A stretch of DNA of 13,744 nt from CAYZJV01 sp964616275 (GTDB lineage: Bacteria; Spirochaetota; Spirochaetia; Sphaerochaetales; Sphaerochaetaceae): NCBI GenBank assembly GCA_964616275.1, contig CAZTUL010000058.1:1-13744 (forward strand), written 5' to 3'. This document shows, piece by piece, positions 6,769-13,744 of this stretch (position 1 is its first letter; each line of letters starts with the position of its first letter). Position numbers and translations under genes: made by a program. The notes below the pieces were generated by a model. That model searched no databases and had not been told where the DNA came from. It saw only the letters and a list, made by a program, of their open reading frames with translations.

Positions 6769-6786
6769 GGCGAGACTGTGCCATGG
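6765..6786. repeat. 7-bp perfect inverted repeat over the EamA start codon
   Basis: CCATGGC (6765-6771), 8-base loop, GCCATGG (6780-6786). In the EamA mRNA the second arm contains the ATG at 6768, so a hairpin would hide the initiation site. It could also be an operator. Seen directly; function is inference. Confidence 0.5.
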
Positions 6787-6839
6787 AAGGAATAAAATGT
6801 ATAGAGAGAGTGAAGTTGCCTTATGAAATAATTTTTTGT

Positions 6840-6865
6840 AAATTGCTGTTGCTGTTCAGCAATTT
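6840..6865. repeat. 9-bp perfect inverted repeat upstream of groEL
   Basis: AAATTGCTG (6840-6848), 8-base spacer, CAGCAATTT (6857-6865). It lies about 80 bases before the proposed groEL -35 and midway in the divergent EamA/groEL gap. Shape resembles a repressor operator, but it does not match the HrcA CIRCE consensus (TTAGCACTC-N9-GAGTGCTAA). A terminator is less likely, since only a short T/A stretch follows and no gene ends here. Confidence 0.5.
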
Positions 6866-6921
6866 TATTTGTATGTTACATAACGGTGATAGGACAGTAC
6901 TGATTGTTCTGCACCTATGCC

Positions 6922-6950
6922 TGGTCAAAGGCTGAATAAGAAAATAGAAT
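6922..6950 (+). promoter_or_regulatory. Putative sigma-70 promoter of groEL
   Basis: TGGTCA (6922-6927, four of six), 17-base spacer, TAGAAT (6945-6950, five of six). Start of transcription would be near 6957, leaving a leader of about 20 bases that holds the GAGGGG ribosome site (6964-6969). No CIRCE element overlaps it. Confidence 0.5.
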
Positions 6951-6975
6951 TACACATACAAGTGAGGGGTACACT

Positions 6976-8622
6976 ATGGCAAAACAACTACAGTTTAATG
7001 AGGAAGCCCGGAGGGCTCTGGTTCAAGGTGTTGAGAAACTATCTCGAGCCGTTAAGGTAACACTCGGACCAAAAGGAAGAAATGTTCTTATTGACAAGAA
7101 ATTTGGTGCACCGACGGTAACAAAAGACGGAGTCTCTGTTGCTCGTGAAATTGAGTTGGAAGATCCATTCGAAAACATGGGTGCTCAATTACTCAAAGAG
7201 GTAGCAACAAAGACAAATGATGTTGCTGGTGATGGTACTACTACAGCAACAGTACTTGCATACTCAATTACCAAAGAGGGAATGAAGAGTGTTGCTGCGG
7301 GTGTTAATCCAATGGGAATCCGAAGAGGAATCGATAAAGCTGTTGAAGACACTATTAAAGAGCTGAAACGTCAGGCAAAAATGATTAAAGACAAAGAAGA
7401 GCTCGCTCAGGTTGCCACAATCAGCGCAAACAACGATCGAGAAATTGGCGATGAAATTGCAAATGCAATGGAAAAAGTTGGAAAGGATGGAGTAATAACC
7501 GTCGAAGAATCCAAGACCATTGAGACTACCACCGACTTTGTGGAAGGGATGCAGTTTGATCGTGGATATCTTTCTCCTTATTTTGCAACAAACAGGGACA
7601 CCATGGTCTCAATTCTTGAGGATCCCTACATCCTTATTTATGACAAAAAAATCTCTAATATGAAAGATTTGCTTCCGGTTCTGGAAAAAGTCGCTCAGGC
7701 AGGAAAGCCCATTCTCATTATTGCAGAGGATGTTGATGGAGAAGCTTTGGCAACCCTTATCGTAAACACGATTCGTGGTACATTGACTGCTGTTGCCGTG
7801 AAGGCTCCAGGTTTTGGCGATCGAAGAAAGGCAATGCTTGAAGACATCGCTATTCTCACCGGTGGACAGGTGATCTCTGAGGAGATTGGTCTCAAGCTTG
7901 AGAATACTGATATTACTCAGTTGGGTCGTGCAAAGACTGTAAAAGTTGAGAAAGACAACACAACTATTATTAATGGTGCAGGAAAGCAGTCCGACATTAA
8001 GGATCGAATTAGTCAAATCAAGGTTCAGATTCAGGATACATCAAGTGATTACGACCGAGAGAAGCTGCAGGAAAGACTCGCTAAACTCGCTGGCGGTGTT
8101 GCAGTTATTAATGTCGGAGCAGCTACTGAGGTTGAATTGAAAGAGAAGAAGCATCGAGTTGAAGATGCACTCTCTGCCACTCGTGCTGCAATTGAAGAAG
8201 GTGTTATTGCTGGTGGCGGTGTTGCACTGATTCAGGCTGTGAAAGCTCTTGAAAGCAAGAATCTTTCTGGTCTCACCGAGGAAGAGGTTATCGGATACAA
8301 AATTGTAAGAAGAGCTCTTGAGGAGCCTATTCGTCAGATTGCAGAAAACGCCGGTCTTGATGGTTCTATCATTGCTGAGAAGGCAAAACATGAGAAGGCC
8401 GATAGAGGATTCGATGCTGCAAAGATGGAGTGGGTGAATATGTTTGAGTCTGGAATTACAGACCCGGCAAAGGTAACACGAAGTGCACTGCAGAATGCCG
8501 CATCAATTGCTGCACTCATTCTCACCACAGAGTGTTCCATTACTGACTTGCCTTCCGACGAACCTTCAGCACCAGCTGGTGGCGGTATGGGCGGCATGGG
8601 TGGTATGGGCGGCATGATGTAA
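6976..8622 (+). CDS. groEL: Chaperonin GroEL (Hsp60)
   Basis: 548 residues, the standard GroEL length, opening MAKQLQFNEEARRAL. Key elements are the nucleotide-binding TLGPKGRNV (29-37), the ATPase loop NDVAGDGTTTATV (81-93, with Asp86), the apical-domain KAPGFGDRR stretch, the ATRAAIEEG...AGGG block and the flexible Gly-Gly-Met C-terminal tail. The protein forms the double-ring folding chamber in the cytoplasm and needs GroES as lid. No groES lies beside it; both flanking genes are unrelated. Separate groES and groEL loci are known from treponemes. The ribosome site GAGGGG is six bases before the ATG. The gene has its own promoter and terminator and so appears monocistronic. The sequence resembles spirochaete GroEL, as far as I can recall. 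Confidence 0.99.
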   Translation: MAKQLQFNEEARRALVQGVEKLSRAVKVTLGPKGRNVLIDKKFGAPTVTKDGVSVAREIELEDPFENMGAQLLKEVATKTNDVAGDGTTTATVLAYSITKEGMKSVAAGVNPMGIRRGIDKAVEDTIKELKRQAKMIKDKEELAQVATISANNDREIGDEIANAMEKVGKDGVITVEESKTIETTTDFVEGMQFDRGYLSPYFATNRDTMVSILEDPYILIYDKKISNMKDLLPVLEKVAQAGKPILIIAEDVDGEALATLIVNTIRGTLTAVAVKAPGFGDRRKAMLEDIAILTGGQVISEEIGLKLENTDITQLGRAKTVKVEKDNTTIINGAGKQSDIKDRISQIKVQIQDTSSDYDREKLQERLAKLAGGVAVINVGAATEVELKEKKHRVEDALSATRAAIEEGVIAGGGVALIQAVKALESKNLSGLTEEEVIGYKIVRRALEEPIRQIAENAGLDGSIIAEKAKHEKADRGFDAAKMEWVNMFESGITDPAKVTRSALQNAASIAALILTTECSITDLPSDEPSAPAGGGMGGMGGMGGMM

Positions 8623-8650
8623 GTCCGAACTGATTTAATTGAATCTATAC

Positions 8651-8682
8651 AGTGGATTCCAGGGCTCCTGGAATCCACTTTT
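8651..8682 (+). terminator. Intrinsic terminator of groEL
   Basis: A perfect 13-bp stem (8651-8663 with 8667-8679) around the loop GCT, followed by a short T run (8679-8682), 28 bases after the groEL stop. The T run is short, but the stem is very stable. Confidence 0.85.
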
Positions 8683-8744
8683 AGTATGCAAAGTTCAAAC
8701 GTGACAGAGAAATATGCGTCCGTGTTCTGTATAAGATAGCAAAC

Positions 8745-8785
8745 TTGACTACTGTAAGGGTAACATGGTACGTTAAGCGGTACGT
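8745..8785 (+). promoter_or_regulatory. Possible promoter/operator region for yajC-secD-secF
   Basis: TTGACT (8745-8750) is a good -35; 18 bases on is TACGTT (8769-8774), a weak -10. Overlapping it is a direct repeat GGTACGT (8767-8773 and 8779-8785), a spacing of 12 bases that could bind a regulator. The promoter call is tentative. Confidence 0.3.
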
Positions 8786-8819
8786 AAATTTTCAAACCCT
8801 ATAGAGAGGTTATATTAGT

Positions 8820-9323
8820 ATGAATGCATTGCTTACAAGCATGGGAACTCAGGGTACCGCAACTGGTTCCTCGGGCTCCATGACCACAACTTTTATCACA
8901 TTTGGTCTTATCATCTTAATTTTCTATTTCCTGATAATCAGACCACAGAAGAAACGCGACAAAGAGACAAAAAACATGCTCGCTTCCATGAAAAAGGGAG
9001 ATAAGGTAGTCTCAATCGGTGGTATTCGTGGCACTATTGTCATTGTTAAGGAAACTACTGTTGTAGTTAAAGTTGACGACAACACCAGAATTGAGTTTAC
9101 AAAGAATGCAATTGCTCAAATCCTTGACAGAAAAGCTGAAAATGGTGCGTCTGCAAAGACAACCAAGACAGAGAAAGCTGATGGGAAGAAAGAGACAGTT
9201 GAAGCTCCAGCAAAGAAAAAAAGAGGTGCTTCATCAAAGGCAGAACCTGTTGAGGATGCTGTTGTTGTTGAAGAGACTCCGGAACCAGCTGAAGAGCCAA
9301 AAGATACGAAAGAAACCAAGTAA
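8820..9323 (+). CDS. yajC: Sec translocon accessory subunit YajC
   Basis: 167 residues. After a short Gly/Ser/Thr-rich N-terminus there is one membrane helix (about 24-40) ending in the diagnostic IIRPQKKRDKE. The compact domain that follows, MKKGDKVVSIGGIRGTI (57-73) to about residue 103, is the conserved YajC core. From about 105 on, the protein has a roughly 60-residue low-complexity tail rich in Lys, Glu, Ala and Thr, longer than in the E. coli protein (110 residues). YajC associates with SecDF and SecYEG in the inner membrane. AGAGAGG lies ten bases before the ATG; Met8 is an alternative start. First gene of the yajC-secD-secF cluster, 27 bases before secD. Confidence 0.96.
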   Translation: MNALLTSMGTQGTATGSSGSMTTTFITFGLIILIFYFLIIRPQKKRDKETKNMLASMKKGDKVVSIGGIRGTIVIVKETTVVVKVDDNTRIEFTKNAIAQILDRKAENGASAKTTKTEKADGKKETVEAPAKKKRGASSKAEPVEDAVVVEETPEPAEEPKDTKETK

Positions 9324-9350
9324 AGACATCGATATCATACGGAGAGCATC

Positions 9351-11075
9351 ATGAAAAAACGAGGGCGATTGTTCATCGTTCTCCTGGTGGTGGTTATGTG
9401 TGGGGTTTTTCTCTTCCCAACCATCAAATGGTACGCTTTTGTACCACAGGAGACTAAAGATCTTGCGACTGGCTCTATGGTCCAGATTCGAGAGTACGCA
9501 CAAGGTCGTGCAACGAGAGATTTGCGGGAGTTAAACAGCTTAATTTCCTCAGATCCATCTGCATTGATTCCTAACGAATATAATTTCCTTGTCTCAATAG
9601 CTAAGGATAATTATAAGGATATGAAGCGGGATACGCCGCGATCATGGACCGTTGAATCGGTATTTCGCGGTTTCTACACTGAGCAGGATTTGTTCAGTGC
9701 AATAGAGAATCATTATCGTTCTGAATTACTGGAAATCAAGACGTTGAGTGGCAAAGTATTACAGCTTGGACTTGATTTGCGCGGTGGTATGAGTATTCTT
9801 CTAGAGGCAGATGTTGCTGCTTATGAAGAAAAATCGGGAACAAGATTATCTGGTGCAGAGGTAACAGCCCTCCTCCAGGAAGATATTGCAATTCTTAACG
9901 AACGTATCGACCAGTTTGGTGTAACAGAACCCGATATTCGCATTCAGGGCTCAGATCAGATCCTCATAGAAATTCCTGGTGCGGCTGATCCCGAACGAGT
10001 GAATTCTTTCCTTCGTGGTAAGGGCTCTCTGACCTTTCAGATTGTTGACCGTGAACTCACTGATGAATTAGATACTTATTATTCAGAAAATCCAGGTGAA
10101 GTGTTTACAGATGGTGGACAGATTAAGCAACCGGAATTCCTGCCAGCAGGAAAGATTGCTTCAGCTTATTATGTGAATGATGAATATGGCCTGGATGAAC
10201 TCTCAAGCTATGTGGTAATGAATGAAGAAATCGGGTTGGATGGAATTCACATTGCAAATGCCGTTGTGGGAACCAATCCGATTACTGGCCAGCCAACAGT
10301 AAATTTTGAACTTGATAGTACAGGTGGAGAATTGTTCTACAAACTGACTTCTACCAATACCGGAGAGCTCATGGCTGTGGTGCAGGATGGCAAAGTAAAG
10401 GCTATGGCAACCATTACCGAGCCAATCAGGAATAGCGTTCAGATTACCGGGTTTGGTCTTGATGAAGCTCAGAACCTCTCTGTTGTATTAAAGACTGCTG
10501 CATTGCCGATTGAACTTATTGTTGTGAGTCAGCAGGGTGTTGGTGCATCTCTTGGTGAAGACACTGTTCAAGCTGGTTTAGTAGCAATTCTCATTGGTTT
10601 GGCACTTGTCTTTGTATTCATGGTTGTGATTTACAAAGGTAGCGGTATTATTGCCGACCTTGCACTGCTGTTCAATCTGGTTATCCTTCTAGCTGTTCTG
10701 TCTGCCTTCAATCTCACCCTTACACTTACCAGTATTGCCGGTTTGGTACTTACTGTAGGAATGGCTGTTGATGCGAATGTCATCATCCTGGAACGAATTA
10801 AGGAAGAGCTCGCATATGGGAAAAGTGCTGAAGCTTCGGTGAAGGCTGGATTTGCGAAAGCCTTCTGGACGATAATGGATGCTAACGTAACTACAATCAT
10901 AGCGGCACTAGTACTTTCTCAGCTCGGATCAGGATCAATTAAGGGCTTTGCAAACACACTCGCCGTCGGTATTGTCAGTTCTATGTTCAATGCACTCTTT
11001 GTGGTCAAGTTGATGTACGATACAGTCCTCTCCGGGAAAAATCCTCGGCTGAGCATTAGCTGGAGGAAAAAGTAA
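9351..11075 (+). CDS. secD: Protein translocase subunit SecD
   Basis: 574 residues. TM1 is at about 7-23. A large periplasmic region holds LGLDLRGGMSILLE (139-152), the ferredoxin-like P1 domain with INERIDQFGVTEPDIR-type sequence (182-197), and VNFELDSTGG (317-326). The membrane domain of five helices runs from about 406 to 560 and includes SIAGLVLTVGMAVDANVIILERIKEE (461-486), with the Asp of the proton-conducting site. SecD works with SecF to pull preproteins across the membrane using the proton gradient. GGAG lies six bases before the ATG. The stop is two bases from the secF start, so the two are translated together. Length is normal for Gram-negative-type SecD proteins. Confidence 0.97.
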   Translation: MKKRGRLFIVLLVVVMCGVFLFPTIKWYAFVPQETKDLATGSMVQIREYAQGRATRDLRELNSLISSDPSALIPNEYNFLVSIAKDNYKDMKRDTPRSWTVESVFRGFYTEQDLFSAIENHYRSELLEIKTLSGKVLQLGLDLRGGMSILLEADVAAYEEKSGTRLSGAEVTALLQEDIAILNERIDQFGVTEPDIRIQGSDQILIEIPGAADPERVNSFLRGKGSLTFQIVDRELTDELDTYYSENPGEVFTDGGQIKQPEFLPAGKIASAYYVNDEYGLDELSSYVVMNEEIGLDGIHIANAVVGTNPITGQPTVNFELDSTGGELFYKLTSTNTGELMAVVQDGKVKAMATITEPIRNSVQITGFGLDEAQNLSVVLKTAALPIELIVVSQQGVGASLGEDTVQAGLVAILIGLALVFVFMVVIYKGSGIIADLALLFNLVILLAVLSAFNLTLTLTSIAGLVLTVGMAVDANVIILERIKEELAYGKSAEASVKAGFAKAFWTIMDANVTTIIAALVLSQLGSGSIKGFANTLAVGIVSSMFNALFVVKLMYDTVLSGKNPRLSISWRKK

Positions 11076-11077
11076 TC

Positions 11078-12385
11078 ATGGCAAAAAATATTTATCCAAT
11101 CACAAAATTTAGATTTATTTCTGTTGGAGTTTCCATTCTTCTCTTGTTAGTTGGATTGGTTTCATATATTGCTTTTGGTGGATTCAATCTAGGAATTGAT
11201 TTTCAGAGTGGATTCTCTCAGCGTATCCAAATTGCTCCTGCAGCAATTTCCCTCACCTATGAAGGGGAAGATGCTGTCTCTCTCAATGTAACTAGTGGTG
11301 TGGTGACACTTGTTGTCCGCGATTCCTCGGGTGCAACGTATCATGAATTCACCCCTTCAGAATATCCGACTATTGGTGATGTTGCTCATGCGATTTCAGC
11401 GTCAGTTAATGGCGTTTCTGCCACTGCTATAGATGCCTCACTCGAAACAGCTGCACTTATTACAGGTTTTGGTCTCCCTGCAACGTTATCAACAACACCT
11501 TTCATCCTGAATAGTGCAAATACGGGTGTATCAAGCTATGTTACCATTGATGAAATGCGTGAAGCTTTAGGAGAGAGTGCTCAGGTACAGGTAGTGGGAG
11601 ATGATTTTAAGCAGGTCTTTCAATTACGCCTAGCTAATGATGAAAATCTCACAGAAGAAGGAATTGCATCTCAAGTAGAGACATCGCTGAAGGCAGCATT
11701 TGGATCCGATTCAGTCGTTATTCTTCAATCAGACTTTGTTGGACCAAAATATTCATCTACTCTGGTTTCTGGTTCAATTCTAATAGTAATTGTTTCTATT
11801 GCATTGATCCTTCTGTACATCTGGTTCCGCTTTAAATTGGCTTATGCACTCGCAGCAATCATTACGTTGGTACATGACACTGTTCTCCTTATCGGGTTTA
11901 TCACTCTGTTTAGATTAGAAGTATCTACAACTACTATTGCTGCAATTCTCACAATTATCGGGTACTCCTTAAATAACGTTATTGTAATATTCGACCGAAT
12001 TCGTGAAAATCGTCCTATGCTTAAAGATCTTTCTATGATGAAGCTGATTGATACGAGTGTTTCGCAATCGTTATCTCGTACGCTCTTCTCATCTCTTACA
12101 ACAGCTTTAGCAATTCTTCCGCTGGCAATTCTTGCTTCAGGAGCAATTCAGTTGTTTGCAATTGAGATGGTTTTTGGTATTGTAGTTGGAGCTTATTCAT
12201 GTAACTTCCTAGCTCCCTCTTTGCTCTTGTGGATTACGAACAATAAGCATGTTGGGAAGACTGTTGCTGTAGAAGCTCCAGTTCCTGAAAGCATGGACGT
12301 TGCTGCAGAGAAGCATGAAGTTGAAGAAGTTGATATTCCTACAGCTGAGCGTAAACTGAAAGGTAAGCGCAAGCAGAAAAAATAG
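11078..12385 (+). CDS. secF: Protein translocase subunit SecF with an extra periplasmic insert
   Basis: 435 residues against about 300-320 in most bacteria. TM1 (about 13-33) leads into LGIDFQSGF (38-46), the counterpart of the GIDFxGG motif. In E. coli the P1 repeat follows almost at once; here about 100 residues (54-155) intervene before TIDEMREALG and the usual P1 sequence. The insert is Ser/Thr/Val-rich, predicted beta, and looks like a small separate domain. The membrane domain (about 230-390) has the family motifs LVHDTVLLIG (264-273) and GYSLNNVIVIFDRIREN (295-311). A charged tail of about 45 residues ends in Lys/Arg. The ribosome site GGAGG lies in the end of secD. Partner of SecD; last gene of the cluster. 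Confidence 0.96.
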   Translation: MAKNIYPITKFRFISVGVSILLLLVGLVSYIAFGGFNLGIDFQSGFSQRIQIAPAAISLTYEGEDAVSLNVTSGVVTLVVRDSSGATYHEFTPSEYPTIGDVAHAISASVNGVSATAIDASLETAALITGFGLPATLSTTPFILNSANTGVSSYVTIDEMREALGESAQVQVVGDDFKQVFQLRLANDENLTEEGIASQVETSLKAAFGSDSVVILQSDFVGPKYSSTLVSGSILIVIVSIALILLYIWFRFKLAYALAAIITLVHDTVLLIGFITLFRLEVSTTTIAAILTIIGYSLNNVIVIFDRIRENRPMLKDLSMMKLIDTSVSQSLSRTLFSSLTTALAILPLAILASGAIQLFAIEMVFGIVVGAYSCNFLAPSLLLWITNNKHVGKTVAVEAPVPESMDVAAEKHEVEEVDIPTAERKLKGKRKQKK

Positions 12386-12407
12386 GGAACGAAAGTATGT
12401 AAATATT

Positions 12408-12451
12408 CGGGCCGCCTCGTGGAGTATACTACGGTGGCGGCCTGCTTGTTT
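12408..12451 (+). terminator. GC-rich hairpin between secF and ispH (possible terminator)
   Basis: CGGGCCGCC (12408-12416) pairs with GGCGGCCTG (12436-12444) with one G-T wobble. Inside, CGTG and TACG can pair too, and the loop contains the palindrome GTATAC. The following bases (12443-12451) are T-rich but not a pure run. It may be a weak terminator or attenuator for secF, or a stability/processing stem for ispH mRNA, whose AGGAGG starts nine bases later. Confidence 0.45.
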
Positions 12452-12466
12452 CAGGAGGAAGCTTGA

Positions 12467-13336
12467 ATGATTCTGGAAAAATCATCAATCATGGGGTATT
12501 GCAATGGCGTTGCACATGTAATTAACCTTGCACATGATTGTCTACGCATTGCACGAGAATCAGGGCTTCCGGCCTATTCAATCGGATGGTTCATCCACAA
12601 TCCACACGTGGTAAATAAGTTCTCGACTGCCGGTATGCGACGTATAGAGGGTCCCGATGATGGTCCCCCGGGAGTTGCCCTCATACGTGCTCACGGAATT
12701 GGTGATCCTTTACGTGAAAAGTTTGAGCAGGCAGGCTTTAAGCTTATTGACGGCACGTGCGGAACTGTAGCCTATTCACAGCGAATTATTCGGACGAGTG
12801 AGCCCTCAAGTCAGGTGGTTCTCATTGGACAAGCTGGTCATAGTGAAGTGAAGGCTCTCACGAATGTATATAACAGCAGCAAGAAGATTATCCCCGTGAC
12901 CATAGTGGATACTGTTGATGTTGTTGACTCCCTACCCCCATTTGAGAACCAAGATGTACTGCTCATGGTCCAGACAACCTTCCCTCAATTAGCGTATGAC
13001 CAAATAAAAAGTCGCATGCAGGAAAGATATGGAGACCGCTTAAAAATTGGAAACCGTCCCTGTCCAATAACATCGCGAAGACATGAAGCAATAAATCAGT
13101 TGTGCGATAAGGTAGATGCGGTTATTGTTGTAGGGGGGAAAATGAGTGCAAACACTGCTGCGTTGGCAAAGCTCGTTGAACATAGGGGGCTCCCAGTGTG
13201 GCATATTGAACAAGCAAGCGAAATTCCTTTAAACATATATTCATATAATCGTGTGGGTATTACCGCAGGGACATCCACACCCCCGGAGGATATTGAATCG
13301 GTGTATGAAGCACTAAAGGTAGGGAGTAATGCGTGA
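12467..13336 (+). CDS. ispH: 4-hydroxy-3-methylbut-2-enyl diphosphate reductase IspH
   Basis: 289 residues, the usual length. IspH reduces HMBPP to IPP and DMAPP with a 4Fe-4S cluster, the last step of the MEP isoprenoid route. The three cluster cysteines are Cys12 (MGYCNGV), Cys98 (GTCGTV) and Cys199 (RPCPITSRR). Substrate-binding residues in expected places include His44 (IHNPHVV), His76 (RAHGIG), His125/Glu127 (GHSEV), Thr171 (QTTFP), Ser227/Asn229 (KMSANT) and the TAGTSTP motif (266-272). The CPITSRRHEA block differs slightly from E. coli (CYATTNRQEA), as in many bacteria. AGGAGG lies eight bases before the ATG. The next gene starts inside its last eight bases, so the pair is coupled. Confidence 0.97.
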   Translation: MILEKSSIMGYCNGVAHVINLAHDCLRIARESGLPAYSIGWFIHNPHVVNKFSTAGMRRIEGPDDGPPGVALIRAHGIGDPLREKFEQAGFKLIDGTCGTVAYSQRIIRTSEPSSQVVLIGQAGHSEVKALTNVYNSSKKIIPVTIVDTVDVVDSLPPFENQDVLLMVQTTFPQLAYDQIKSRMQERYGDRLKIGNRPCPITSRRHEAINQLCDKVDAVIVVGGKMSANTAALAKLVEHRGLPVWHIEQASEIPLNIYSYNRVGITAGTSTPPEDIESVYEALKVGSNA

Positions 13337-13744
13337 TTTTTTGGAGCGATACTGCTCCTCTGAACTTGTACTCGATAACATGCGTGAAAAACAGGCTTTT
13401 ATCTGTGATATGGATGGTGTAATTTATCACGGAAATCGACTACTGCCAGGAGTGGAAAAATTTATTGCATGGCTGAAACACGAGCAGAAACGTTTTCTCT
13501 TTCTTACTAACTCAAGTGAGCGTTCTCCAATAGAACTTAAGCAGAAGATGAAACGACTCGGTATTGATTTGGAAGTTGAACATTTCTATACATCTGCATT
13601 AGCTACAGCGGGGTTTCTTTCAACACAAATACCTGGCGGTACTGCCTATGTAATAGGTGAGGCCGGTCTTATACATGCGTTGTATGAGGTTGGGTATTCG
13701 ATGAATGAGATGAATCCTGATTATGTGGTTGTAGGAGAATCCAA
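13329..13744 (+). CDS. NagD/PGP-type HAD-superfamily phosphatase (partial, 3' end outside window)
   Basis: 138 complete codons are visible before the window ends. Motif I is DMDGVIYHG (27-35) with the nucleophile Asp27 and Asp29; motif II is FLTNSSERSP (58-67). The later part, TAYVIGEAGL and DYVVVGES, follows the order found in NagD-like class IIA HAD phosphatases such as 4-nitrophenylphosphatase, PGP and NagD, which act on small phosphate esters. An 18-residue extension precedes the usual start; Met18 (13380) is an alternative. The ATG at 13329 overlaps the ispH stop (ATGCGTGA) and has GGGAG just before it. Motifs III and IV lie outside the window, so completeness cannot be judged. Confidence 0.9.
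   Translation, partial: MRDFLERYCSSELVLDNMREKQAFICDMDGVIYHGNRLLPGVEKFIAWLKHEQKRFLFLTNSSERSPIELKQKMKRLGIDLEVEHFYTSALATAGFLSTQIPGGTAYVIGEAGLIHALYEVGYSMNEMNPDYVVVGES

Noticed and set aside
6769..6975. CIRCE (HrcA) element or a groES gene before groEL
   Set aside because: Searched by eye on both strands; neither the CIRCE consensus nor a GroES-like frame is present.
7609..8016. 135-codon - strand frame inside groEL
   Set aside because: Antisense to a highly conserved gene with no start site or domain of its own.
8571..8622. Gly-Gly-Met repeats at the end of groEL as a possible tandem repeat of interest
   Set aside because: This is the normal flexible tail of GroEL.
8334..8795. 153-codon - strand frame opposite the end of groEL
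   Set aside because: Its proline-rich part is only the complement of the Gly-Gly-Met tail codons; no family features.

Overview
The window looks like ordinary chromosome from a free-living or host-associated spirochaete, perhaps of the Sphaerochaeta/Treponema kind. This is inference. The points in favour are a spirochaete-like GroEL standing alone without groES, an oversized SecF in a yajC-secD-secF cluster, a moderate base composition and a MEP-pathway ispH. There are no rRNA or tRNA genes, insertion sequences, phage genes or CRISPR arrays. Codon and base use look even throughout, so nothing suggests recent transfer.

Layout. (1) 1-55 is the glycine-rich end of an upstream + strand gene. It is followed by a bidirectional terminator (95-128) shared with a - strand single-RRM RNA-binding protein (142-417). 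(2) A + strand run (626-4160) encodes a phytol/dolichol-kinase-like membrane protein, a DUF92/VTE6-like membrane protein, a glycerate kinase and a PfkB-family sugar kinase. The first two overlap by ATGA and match the two halves of the plant phytol to phytyl-diphosphate salvage route. (3) A - strand group (6768 back to 4166) encodes an EamA-type exporter, a secreted TlpA-like thioredoxin, a 54-residue membrane CXXC protein that standard ORF length cut-offs miss, and a membrane polyferredoxin. The last three overlap one another and look like a small trans-membrane redox module. (4) groEL (6976-8622) is a monocistronic unit with its own promoter and a strong terminator. It has no groES beside it and no CIRCE operator. 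(5) yajC, secD and secF (8820-12385) encode the accessory complex of the Sec translocon. SecF carries an extra domain of about 100 residues. (6) After a GC-rich hairpin come ispH (12467-13336) and an overlapping NagD-type HAD phosphatase that runs off the window (13329-13744).

How the genes fit together. The ispH gene (making IPP/DMAPP) and the prenyl-alcohol kinase pair (proposed prenol salvage) both concern isoprenoid supply, but they are about 10 kb apart and in different transcription units. The redox trio would carry electrons or thiol equivalents between the inner membrane and the periplasm; its substrate is unknown. The most novel-looking items are the hidden CXXC gene in its overlapping trio, the VTE5/VTE6-like pair in a non-photosynthetic bacterium, and the extra domain in SecF.
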